The notes under the pieces are model-generated. The model searched no databases. It was not told where the DNA came from and worked only from the letters and a program-made list of their open reading frames with translations. Shown here in pieces: positions 11,051 to 20,953 of a stretch of 64,000 bases of DNA. Both the position numbers and the translations under genes were made by a program. Every line of letters starts with the position of its first letter. The stretch's first letter is position 1. The DNA is taken from the NCBI GenBank assembly GCA_902729315.2, contig LR746269.1, positions 9,832,231 through 9,896,230 on the forward strand. The letters are read 5' to 3'. This DNA comes from Spirodela intermedia. Lineage: Eukaryota > Streptophyta > Magnoliopsida > Alismatales > Araceae.

Positions 11051-13457
11051 AGATCAGGTGCCACATCTTTCGCACCCTTGAAACCTCTCTCAGAATCCTT
11101 GGGTCTGGATTCTCGCCTGGATATATCCCACAACTACCGAATTCCACCTTAAACTTTCAAAAAACTCTATCATCGAGACTGCCCGATCCATGCAACGTAG
11201 TGAAGAATGCTAAGGTCAGAAGGGGTCGACTCCCCCTCCCATCACGGCATTAGGCACCAACAACATTGTCCTACAAGATTAGCAGGGGGCACAGAGCAGC
11301 CCTTCTTCTCTCGAAGCGTATACAGAACGAGGAATGCATAGGGGTTACGACCTCAGGCCAACTCTCCCCTCCTGCTTCTCGGGCCCGACACAATCGTACT
11401 CGTCGCCACCATTTGTCCTTCTCCAAGGCGAAAACGGCAATAGAAGTGCGGAAGGAGGCGGGAGAAAGAGAGGAGGCCGTGCGAGGGGGGAAGCAGTGGC
11501 GAGGAGGATAACGGTATCCGCAGCCCGCAAGAAAAAAAGGCCAATGGATAAAATCCCCCCCCCCCCTCCCTCTCCTCAAGCCCCCATCGGGTAGTGATGG
11601 GTCGTCGCCCTTCCAACCGGCGGAAGCTCTCAACCCCCTCCCCTCACGGCCCTTGCGTTGTTGTCCTCTTACCAGCCACGCGAACAACCGAATATTCGAT
11701 AAAGAAGGGAGAAAGCAACAAAAACTGTTTTTGGTATTTTCTGTAACTTCTTTGCCTAAAACTTGATCGCTTCCTCCTCTCTATGTTAGCCCACCGACCG
11801 GGCCCTTTTGTTTGAGTGGGTAACGGCTTTGGGGGGCCTCCTCCCCTCCGACGTTCCTCGCCTCGATTCTCCGCCGCCGGACCTCCCTACAGCCCTCTTG
11901 GCGTTCGTCGCCTTCCACCTTCGACACTGCCCCGGCCCTAGAGCCCGGAGCCACCGCTGTGTAGAGAACTCAGGTGCCGGGAGAGCGAGCCGAGGGGCCT
12001 CGTCTGTCGGGCTCTGAACCGGACCCGTTCCCCTTCCCCTTCTCGAGGGGCTCTTAACATAGCTACCAGGGCTTCTCCGTGCAGATCTGCAACTTGCTGC
12101 CGCCAAGCCCTTGTAGGTTTTCCGTCTTTCTTCACCGAGCGTCAATAAATTCCACACGCCGCTGTGGTCTACTCCTCCCCGGCCGACCTCGTGCGTGCAC
12201 GCGTAGGTCTGTTGTTGTGCAAAAATATGTTCTATTTCCGTGGTTTACTTGTTGATTTTTGCTCTCTTTACGCTCAGACAAATCCATGGGCACTCTCCGC
12301 TTCGGTCAGAAATTTTACGCCAGGGCGACCGGTGGATCGTCCGAGCCGGGTTTACAGTCATTCTCTTCTCGCATTCAGGATCGCCCTTTGACTGGTTCAA
12401 TCGTTTTCTCTGTGCGTTGGATGCGTTTCAGTGCATGTAGGTTCCTCCCCGCCGCTTTAGCTGCAGGGCTTTTGCTCGGTACAATACCCTGATTGATCTG
12501 TCTGCTTCGGACACTCAGATGTCTCGTCATTGCTTGATTAGAACCACATTCAGAGTTTCCCTCTCAGCGTTCCTGTTGCAACTAGGGTTTCCATCCTGTG
12601 TGGATACCAGAATGTCAGCTGCATGCGGTTTCGTGTTCTTGGCATCAAGTGGGTCCGTCATGATAAAATTCGGGGTCTGACATGTGTTTTCCATCTCCAA
12701 AATGTCTGTCCAAACTGCTTGTGCCCCCTTGGTTTCACCCAAGCATCCTCCGTGCTTTGGTCGGATGGCCAGAAGGGCTCCTGAAGCTTCTCTTTTTCTG
12801 GGCTGGGTCAACGCCATCCTCTCCGTGCTTTGGTCATCTTCCCGACCCATTCGTTGTTTGGTTATGTTCTTTAAAAGGAAAATTTACCCTCCAGTTGGGA
12901 TCAGAATTTGCCAATCGAGCCCTTTTTCCATCTGGATCCAACTTGCCTGTTTCTTGGCCTAGTTAGATGCGGCGTTGACCATGTGATTTCATTGCGTGAG
13001 AGCAAGGTTCGGTAAATGATTGATTACAGATCATGCAACTAAACTCGTTCGACGGCCAATTGCCTGCATGTTTCTGGCATTGTACGGTTGGAAGGCCCAG
13101 TTGCTCGGAACGCCATTGTCGCCGCCTCCATTTATAACCACTCCCCCCCACCCATCGGTTGCTCGCAGCCCATTGAATGCATTTTTATCTAAAATATTTA
13201 ATTATGAAGAACTTTACCTTCCCCCCTTCTCTCATGAACAGAATCCAGCCAGTTTTGAGTCTAGCATCCCCTGGTCTTCCTCCTGGTGCGAAGAATCCTT
13301 TCATTCCTCCTGGTCACCCTCATTGCCTCCTCCGCAATGCGCGAGCTGGTGTTGCGTAGCAACTACTAGTAGCAGTTCTCCTTCTTGCAGCAGCAATGCC
13401 GTTATGATGGCTGTGTTTTTTGATGTATGGCGGGGACGTTCGTGGCAGGGACTTGCA
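11051..13457. other. Divergent intergenic region between DLDG1 and the RRM gene
   Basis: About 2.4 kb. It is GC-rich around 11350-11650 and 11830-12060, with a C run near 11556-11567. A short similar phrase (ATCCTC(T)CCGTGCTTTGGTC) occurs near 12744 and 12818. It probably holds both promoters and the 5' leader of the RRM gene. The frames found here have no recognisable product. A frame open upstream from 13020 runs into the RRM gene, but its upstream part looks non-coding. Confidence 0.5.
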
Positions 13458-14213
13458 ATGGGGAGCGGGGAGGAGGGCGACCGGAAGGCGTACAAGGAGT
13501 TTATGGAGAAGGTGAAGAGGACGGTTTTCATCGACTACCTCTCGCCGATGGTGACGGTGCCGATTCTGAAGACGGCGATCGGGCAGTTCGGCAACGTTCT
13601 CGGGGTGCACTTGATCCCCAACTGGCTGGAGCAGGGGGAGGTCCCGCAGTGCGCCCTAGTGGAGATGGAGAGCGAGACGCAGGCGAGGTGCGTCGTCTCC
13701 GAGATGAGTGCGCTGCCCTTCATGATATCCGGCATGCCGAGGCCCGTCAGGGCGCAGCTGGCGAGGGAGGAGATGTTCTGCGACAGACCCAGAAACCCCG
13801 ACCGGAGGAGGATGAAGGCGCATTGGGTGGATCCCTCCGACGCGGAGCAGTTCGAAGCCGGCCAGAGGATGAAGCAGCTCGTCAGCAAACACGACATGGA
13901 ATCTGGAGGGCTGCTTCAGGTGATGGTGGTGCCCCCTTCCTCTCCCCTCCAACCCCCCCAGCCATGGCTGCTTCTCTTCCTCTCGTTCGTTTTTTGGGAG
14001 AGACAGGAGGGTTGAATTGTCAATGAACAGCCCGTGCCGTCTGTGCAGTATCAGTTGGAGGAGGAGGAGAAGCTGGCGGAGCAGCAGCAGGAGGTGCTCA
14101 AGCAGAACTACGAGAAGCACGAGATAATAGAAGGCATCGTGCAGGATGGATCACTGGCTCGTCTGGCAGAGCGATATAAGATGAAGATCAGTGATTATCA
14201 GAGTGTAGTCTAG
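13458..14213 (+). CDS. Small RRM-type RNA-binding protein (AIPP1/EDM3-like)
   Basis: Two exons, 13458-13919 and 14049-14213, give 208 residues; the intron is 129 bp with GTGATG and GCAG ends. The N-terminal part, YKEFMEKVKRTVFIDYLSPM, is followed by an RRM-like fold (TAIGQFGNVLGVHLIPNW as helix and strand, then CALVEMESETQARCVVSEM). A segment with MISGMPRPVRAQLAREEMF and a charged coiled-coil C terminus (EEEEKLAEQQQEVLKQNYEK) follow. This order matches a small plant RRM protein that I recall as AIPP1/EDM3, part of an anti-silencing complex that controls transcript read-through of heterochromatic introns; I am moderately sure. The start is the first Met directly before the conserved region; Mets further upstream are in frame but the sequence there looks non-coding. 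The last residues and the stop codon lie inside a tRNA-Glu-like fragment. Confidence 0.85.
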
Positions 14214-14244
14214 TTGGTTAGGATACTCGGCTCTCAACGGAACC
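14204..14244 (+). pseudogene. tRNA-Glu-like fragment (5' half plus 3' acceptor end)
   Basis: From 14204 to 14235 the plus strand reads as the 5' half of a plant tRNA-Glu(CTC): an A-box (TAGTCTAGTTGG) in the D arm, then GGATACTCGGCTCTC through the anticodon. The next bases, AACGGAA, match the 3' acceptor strand. The anticodon 3' arm, variable loop and T arm (with the B-box) are missing, about 30 bases. It cannot be a working tRNA gene. The A-box contains the TAG that ends the RRM gene. The match is to a tRNA sequence remembered from other plants. Confidence 0.7.
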
Positions 14245-14350
14245 TTTTCTTTTTTTCTTCTTCGGTGCTACGCGCCCGATATCGATATGCCTTCTCTTTT
14301 CCTCGTCAATTTTCTTTGTGGGAAGAGGGAGGGGGGGCTGAGCAGCCACA

Positions 14351-14386
14351 GAGAGAGAGAGAGAGAGGCAGACAGACAGACAGACA

Positions 14387-14421
<35 letters not shown>
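14351..14421. repeat. Compound microsatellite (GA)n-(CAGA)n-(CA)n
   Basis: Three adjoining simple repeats lie between the convergent 3' ends of the RRM gene and the glucanase gene. Frames read through them are low-complexity and not genes. Confidence 0.95.
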
Positions 14422-14425
<4 letters not shown>

Positions 14426-14510
14426 AGCGCAAGAAAGCAAATCTCATCCCATTCCACAGAATGAAGAACAAGTAAAATGCAGAGCAGCTGCTAAGCAGCA
14501 CGAACAAACA

Positions 14511-16896
14511 TCAAAACAACGCGAGGAGAAAAGAGGGACACGAGAAGAAGCAGTAGTAGAAGAAGAAGAGCAGCACCGAAGAAGCGGGGAACAGCTTCCC
14601 CGGGAAGAGGGAGGACTTCGGTGGCGCGGCGCCGAAGGTGTCGATCATGATGTTGAACTTGCAAGTGGAAGTGGAGGGGTCCGTGGTCGTGGTGACAGAG
14701 AGCCCCGGGAAGCGGCAGGCCTGTTCTTCCTGGTCGTTCTTCTGGTAATAGCTGTTGAAGGCGTAGGAGACGTTGCCCCTGACATCCAGCCCCCCACAGG
14801 AGGTCATGTACCCCAGGCTGGTGCAGTCGGCGTTCTCGCAGGCATAGGTGATGCTCGGCGGCAGCTCCTTGTCGCTCAGCGACGCCGAGGCTTTGAGCAC
14901 GCACCACTTCCTTTCCAGGTAGCTGATCCCTCTGGCCTTCACCAGCGTCCCCGAGTTGCTGGTTCCGAGGTTCAGCGCGTACTTGGGCGTCCCGTCGTAG
15001 GCGAAGATGCCCCAGTGCCGCTCGAAGTTCCCCGGCTGGATGCTCTTCTCGTCCTCGTCGATCAGGCTGAACAGGTACGTGTCCATTGGGCCGGGGCGCA
15101 AGGCAGTGCCCTTCCCGGAGAGCAGCCAGGTCATGAAGCCCTGGTTGAACTTCTGTGCGTTGGCCGGGTTGGCGTTCACGTTCCCGTCGGTGGGCCAGCC
15201 GATCTCCCCGATGATGATGGGAAGGGTGCCGTAGCCATTCCTGGCGAGGGCGCTGACGAGGGTGTCGTGGTTGGCCTCGAAGACGTTGGTGTAGGTGATG
15301 GCGCCGTCCGCCACCGAGGAGCCGCCGTCGAAGAATGCGTACGCCGGGGGAAAGTTAGGGTCGATGTAGAGGCTGATGAAGGGGTAGATGTTGACGGTGA
15401 AGACCCCCCCGTTGTCGCTGAGGAACTTCACGATGTTGATAATGAGGTCGCGGATGTCGGCGCGGAAGTCGCCGTCCGAGGGCCGCTCCGTGGGGGACTG
15501 GTACACGTCGGCGTTCAGGGGGATCGTCACCTTCACCCGGCTGCTCAACCCGGCCTTTATCAGCGCGCTCTGCACGTTCTGCAGCGCCGGAAACGTCGTC
15601 CCGATAAAGCTGTTGTTGTACGTCTCCAGAAAGGGCTCGTTCCCCACCGCTACATACCTGCAAACCCGCAAGGAGGAACACAGCACAGGACGCATCATCA
15701 TCATCATTAACAACGACGACAACAACAGCAACAACAACACAATGTTCATCAACACAACACAGAGAGGAGCACAACCACCATCATCTTCAACCTCTCGACG
15801 AACACTATACTGAGAGAGAGAAGAGCCGAGCATACCAACCAACCACGCCGAGAGGGGCATCCATCTACCTACCTACTTGTGTATTCCTGCCGCGATAGAT
15901 GATGGATGATATAGAACAGCAGACACAGGCAAGCACACGCGCGTTTCGTCACAGGCCCCTCTCTATCTATCAAATATTCTTCTATCAGCTGAGCATGGCA
16001 GGGAGAGGAGAGAGAAACAAACTCCTAATCGGCTGAGATGGAGGGCGAACTAGCAGAGGACGAAGGAAAGAAGCCGCATGGTAAACAGAGTACAGCGGCG
16101 CCTTCTTTCAAAGCTCCATCTTATTAACGGGTCTCTGAATCCACGTCGCGATTGATACTCGCAGAAGACATCAATCGAGCCGCTAAACTACTCAGAATGC
16201 TATCGATCCACGTCGACCCCGACGACCTCCATGGCGGGTCTTCTTGGTCTCTGGCCTTCCCAAATTTCCGTCCGTGGTCTTCAGCCTAATTGGGAGCCCC
16301 CCATATCTTAAGAGAGGCCATCCCCAACAATGTCCCCACTTCCCATTGGTGCCGTCTCTCTCTCCGGACCGCATCCCCCTCTACCTCCGTTCAAACATGT
16401 CCAGCATACGCGGCCAACAAAATGGCGCCATGGCCACCACAGGATCAATGCCATATCATCCAATAAATAGGGAAGTTGAATGGGCGAGGAAAAACTAAAA
16501 CTTCTGATGTGTTTGCCCGAAAAGAAACGATTCTAGACAGGAATGGGTGGGGAAACAGGACCTGATGAGGACACCGTTATCGATGTACGAGGAGACGTTC
16601 TTGGAGACCCACTCCTCGGCGTTCTTGACATTGGAAGCGAGGGAGGACAGCATGTCGTTTGGGATGCCCACCATCACCTCCAGACCGCTCTTCTTTAGGG
16701 CATTCATGCTCGCACTGTCGGCATCGAACAGCTTCACCTTCTGGAACCCGTTGTCCTTGAGCAGTCGCACCACCACGTCGGCCGGGAGGGGATGGCTCGT
16801 CTGCGTCCCCCAGTTGGCCCCAATCCCACTCCCCGCCGTCACGAGACAAACCCAAATAGATAGCCCCAGCACCACCGAGTGGGACCGCCGCCCCAT
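14511..16896 (-). CDS. Glucan endo-1,3-beta-glucosidase, GH17 with X8/CBM43 domain, probably GPI-anchored
   Basis: Two exons, 16562-16896 and 14511-15657, give 493 residues; the 904-bp intron splits an Arg codon just before [10 protein letters not shown] signal peptide ([20 protein letters not shown]...) precedes the mature start IGANWGTQ, the usual GH17 start. The acid/base Glu is in VGNEP (about residue 119) and the nucleophile Glu in [11 protein letters not shown] (about 263). After the catalytic barrel an X8/CBM43 domain starts at KWCVLKAS and carries the expected cysteines. A Ser-rich linker and a hydrophobic tail ([20 protein letters not shown]) suggest a GPI anchor. The enzyme cuts callose at the wall or plasmodesmata. 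The order and length match Arabidopsis At4g31140. Coding GC is high, and intron and exon boundaries are clean. Confidence 0.95.
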
Positions 16897-19852
16897 TTCG
16901 CCCCCCCTTCCTTCCCCCTCTCTCAGCCGATCTATGCTCAGAGTGTAGTGGATGATCTCAACCGAGAAACAGACGATCTCGAGAGGAAGAAGATGTTGTG
17001 AAGAGCTGTTGGAGCTTCGCTTGCCGGAGTCGTCAGCGGCCGCGAGCGGCTGACGACGATTAGAAACAGCCCTCACAGGGCCGAGCCCTAGCAGTCAAGA
17101 CGGCAGATGAAAAGCCAGGCGGCCCAAGAATGGGCGACTACAGCTCGGATAGTGAAGATTGAGCTGGGGTTTCCCCTGATCTCACAAAGGGTAGCCGATG
17201 CCGAGCACAAACGATGTGGGAGGGAGCAAGAGAAGAGGGAGGGGCTAGCGATGTGGGATTCCTTCTTCGCTCGATTTCGTTCCCAACAGAGGCGAAATCA
17301 AGGGTTGTCCCCAACCCCGACCCTCCTCACTCCCTCGGCCGGAGAAGCAGAGAGGTTGAGGAAAAGGATATGGATTCTTATAATAAGACCCACCAGAAGT
17401 TTGACAGCGACGCGGAGGGAAGAGAAGAGATTTATGAGTAAAGCGGTGAACTGGGGAATGGGAAAGGAGGGAGGGAGGGAGATGGGCAGCAGGAAGAAAA
17501 GATTCGGAAGCGACAGAGACCCGCCCAGGACACCACAAACGAGTACGGCGGCAACGCCATCCCGGCCAACCCAAGCGAGTCTTACTGCCGAAGGCGATAT
17601 GACCTGGGTGGGGTCCGGTCCGCAGGGTTTCCGCCTTCTTCAGGTGGAACGCGGAGGGGCCGGGGGCCGCTCTGCTAATCCACGTACGATTTCTCTCTTC
17701 AGCGTCCGCCAAGTTCTGCCGCCCTTTATCTTTCACCCCCCCACTCACTAATTATTCGGGGTCAATGGTCTCCGGCGGTCTCTCTCTGACTGAGCGGAGT
17801 TCCGTGGGGCACCTGGAGCATAACAGCTGGGATTATCGACAAAAGTAGCCGTCTTTGATATGGGCGAGCCGCGCGTCCGTCTTCTGGAACGAACGGTCGG
17901 TGGAAGGAACCATGGCCGTGGATTAATTGAGCGATCAAATGAATCGATACCGACGGCGAGCGGGTATGATGGAAGGCCGACCGTCGAGACGCGGGAAATG
18001 AGAATCCAACGGCGCGTGCCGTCGCCTTCGAAAGTAAGTAAGCTGCTTCCGTCTATCTAAAACGCAAGGGATCGTCCCACGCCGACAGCGGCAGCGGCAG
18101 CGGCAGCAGCCCCTCATTCCCCGGCCGATGCTCGGACCTTCTTCTGACACCTTCACGAGGGGCGGATCAGCGAGGCCCTGCGCTCTCTCTCTCTCCTTTT
18201 TTCTAGCATGCCTTCCCATCGTCGGCCCAGCGCCACTCGCTCTGCCTCCCCCCCCACCCTACCCTTCTGGCAAGCTCCAAACTCTTCTCCATCAGACCCC
18301 TAGTCGATGATTACAGACGGCTCCAGGCAGGCTCGTCGCAGGTGATGGTAGTGCTCGCGCTGGCCTCCTGTTTCGGTTGCAGTCGTCACTTCACTGATCT
18401 TTCAGTCCCTTTCGTTGACGGCGGCACTGCGATGCTTCCGCCGGGAATTCGACGGCAGCCTTCCCCATGGCGTTCCGTCGGAGTGTGGAGATGGCCACTG
18501 TCATCTTATCTCTTGGTGTGCTCGACGAAGACAAGCAGACAGGCCTATTCTTCTCCTATACAAATGATGTTATCCGCGATGCCGCAAACGCCGAGCCCAG
18601 TTATTCTCCCCGCGATGTTAGCCTACTCCTGCGTTTCTTCTTCCTCCAGGGAATGCGACTCTGCTGGTCAAAGTGAGACAGACGTTGGTGGCCGCGTCTC
18701 GTGTCCCACTTACCCGAGACCCAACCTCCTCCTCGCCTCCCGGAATCATCTGCCCTTCTCTCCGTGAATCCGTCATCCTCGCGATTGCTTGTTCTCGCCT
18801 ACCAGTCTACATCCTTCTGACCGACCCGACGAAACGTGTTCCTGGCCGTACGTCATCGTGTTCAATCTCGAGGAGAGGGGAATTCATGGTGAAGACGCAG
18901 ACTTCTGCAGACCGCCTGCCCACCTCCCCCGATTGCCTCAGTGCTGAGCCATCCTTCACCATTCTCGGCATCAAGAGGGCACACCGTCGACATCTGCCAT
19001 TCCTGCCACCAAGAGGAGTCCTTCTGTCGACGGCGCAAGTTCATGCGCAGTGCGGACATCCGAGTGTTACCTGGTTCGGATCGTCTCTGCCACCAGGAGA
19101 AATCCAGGCCTCTCAGAACGACAGACATCTTCCTCTCTCTCTCATGCCTGGCTTTCTGAACCAGACGAGGGCGGCCTCGCATGAGAATGAGATGACATCA
19201 TATGAATAATGTTCCCCTCGCAGCAGCCTCGGCCGTGAGACGTTGCCGTTCTTGCGAATGAATGGGTCCGCTCTCCCTCCCTCTCTCTCTCAGTCTCTCT
19301 CTCTCTCTTGTCTTTCTCAATCTCTCTGCCGTGGGGAGATCAACTACCGCCACCGCCACTTTTAGGCGCACGCGGTCCGGCCGTCGGCGCGGGGCCGGTG
19401 GCCGTCAATTCAGAGCGGGAGCTCCGAACCGGCACCCTCTCGTGGGCAGCCAGCCTGGCGCAGTCGAAAGGCAGCCCCAATTAACACGTGCCACGTCGGT
19501 TGGGGGAGAGAGAAACACAAGAAGAGAGAGACAGAGATAGAGGGCCCACATAGAGCCCTCCCCTACGTGTGGGCCCCGTCCCTGTTCCCAAGTAACCAGG
19601 AGGACCGAAAAAGTCCAAACCAGATCTGATTAGAGGGAGAGAGGGGAGAGCAGATTCTACTCGTTTGTGTTGTTCGTCCGGCCGGACCAAGGACTCGTCT
19701 TCTTCTCCTCCTCTCTCCTCCCCGTGGGGATCCCCACCCCGAAGACGGATCCGTGACGACCGCTCCCACCCCCGCACCATCCCCGTACCACCACCACCAC
19801 CTCATCTCGCCATCGCGTTTTGGACAGCTCCTCCCGCCGTCGACTGGACGGG

Positions 19853-20122
19853 ATGGCCCTCGCAAGGTTTGCAAAGCTCCTCGCCCGTCTCCCTTCCTCC
19901 GTTCCTTCATCCCCTTCGCGTTTTCTCTCTTCTTCTTCGCCACCCCTCTCCTCTTTCTCCGGGAATTCTCTGGGCCGCCGCTTTCCGTCTCCCCGAGATC
20001 TCTACCCCCCTCCCGACTCAACCCAGCCGACGAAAAAGGGGTCAAATCTGGGCGTTGCTCGGCGATGGACTAGCGGGGCCCTGTACGAACAAGTTATGCT
20101 CAGAGTCCTCCTCTGCATTTGA
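19853..20122 (+). other. Open frame with a mitochondrial-presequence-like start
   Basis: An 89-codon frame begins MALARFAKLLARLPSSVPSS and continues Ser/Arg-rich to RRWTSGALYEQ before a stop. The Arg/Leu/Ala amphipathic start with almost no acidic residues is what mitochondrial targeting peptides look like. No mature protein follows. It may be chance coding in a GC-rich leader, an upstream ORF, or the first exon of another transcript. I do not recognise it. Confidence 0.25.
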
Positions 20123-20900
20123 CACGTTCCATCCTCTCCTGGCGGTTCACGCTACCCGCTCCTCCCTCCCCCCTCCAACTCCACGGATGAGCAGTTGGAA
20201 CGCGAAATCGTCTTCCAATAGCCGGTCCGCTCCTTCTCCCAGACACCACCATCCCACTGTCCGTAGCGGGTTGCAAGGTAGCGTGAATCTCCTGGTGCAA
20301 AATAGATCGTCGCAGCAAGTGGAAGCGCCGGCTCGGTGTTCTTCTCTCGTTCCGTGGTCGGAAAGAGGACCGTTATCAATCCGATCGAGACCCTACATGG
20401 ATGTAGAATGGCGTCCGACCTGTCGACTCTTTTCTTGCTGGCTCGATTTTGATTTCCCAAGTAATTTTCTTGTGAATGTTTAACTCGCGAGAGAGTCGAT
20501 CGTTTGAACGATCATACGATCCGTATGCTACACGATCCCCACTCCCTCGATCCCGCCCCAGACCGAATCTCTCCTCCTGCTTCGACCTACGGCCTTTCAA
20601 AGTGGAGGTCGGTTTTTTTTTTACCATGTGGACGCATTCTAGGCGATTCATTCCCCCATCCACCAATATTTGCACTTCCTTTCCATGCCGATCTATTTAG
20701 TTATGTATTTATTGACATGGCAGGTTGTGTTGTTCGTCGTCTTACCTCAGTTTTGACAGATTTGCCTGGCTATGTTGACATCTTGCAGTGGTTTTTGCTT
20801 GTCGACATTTTCAACAAGTTGTTGGCTTGTTGTTTTCTGTGCAATGAAATATAATGTTTGACGTCTTCTGTAGGAGCCAAGAGTCCATCCAAGGGACAGA

Positions 20901-20921
20901 ATGCGGATATATATGAGGTAA
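20901..20921 (+). other. Minimal upstream ORF of the transporter
   Basis: ATG-CGG-ATA-TAT-ATG-AGG-TAA encodes MRIYMR and ends 32 bases before the transporter ATG. It lies downstream of the likely leader-intron acceptor and so is likely in the mature leader. Confidence 0.45.
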
Positions 20922-20953
20922 ACGGGAATATATAGCAATTAAAGAGGGGAAAA

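Larger units (their letters stand above)
16897..20953. other. Divergent intergenic region between the glucanase and the nucleotide-sugar transporter
   Basis: About 4 kb with no recognised gene. It contains a CT-rich run near 19276-19312, a GCAGCG run near 18090-18110, and a GC-rich, presequence-like ORF at 19853-20122. A likely leader-intron acceptor (CTGTAG near 20873) precedes the transporter start, so the transporter probably has a spliced 5' leader starting around 19.7-20.1 kb. Several 60-270-codon frames between 17.1 and 19.2 kb show no conserved features. Confidence 0.5.

Noticed and set aside
12996-13457. Open frame upstream of the RRM gene start
   Set aside because: It is in frame with the RRM protein but is Ser/Pro-rich and low-complexity, with no conservation I recognise; the conserved part starts at the Met at 13458.
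14214-15710. A 498-codon plus-strand frame
   Set aside because: It is the antisense shadow of the GC-rich glucanase exon plus a microsatellite, with arginine/glycine-rich sequence and no family features.
17107-19209. Several 60-200-codon plus-strand frames between the glucanase and transporter genes
   Set aside because: Composition is low-complexity or random; overlapping frames on both strands are equally long, as expected in GC-rich non-coding DNA.
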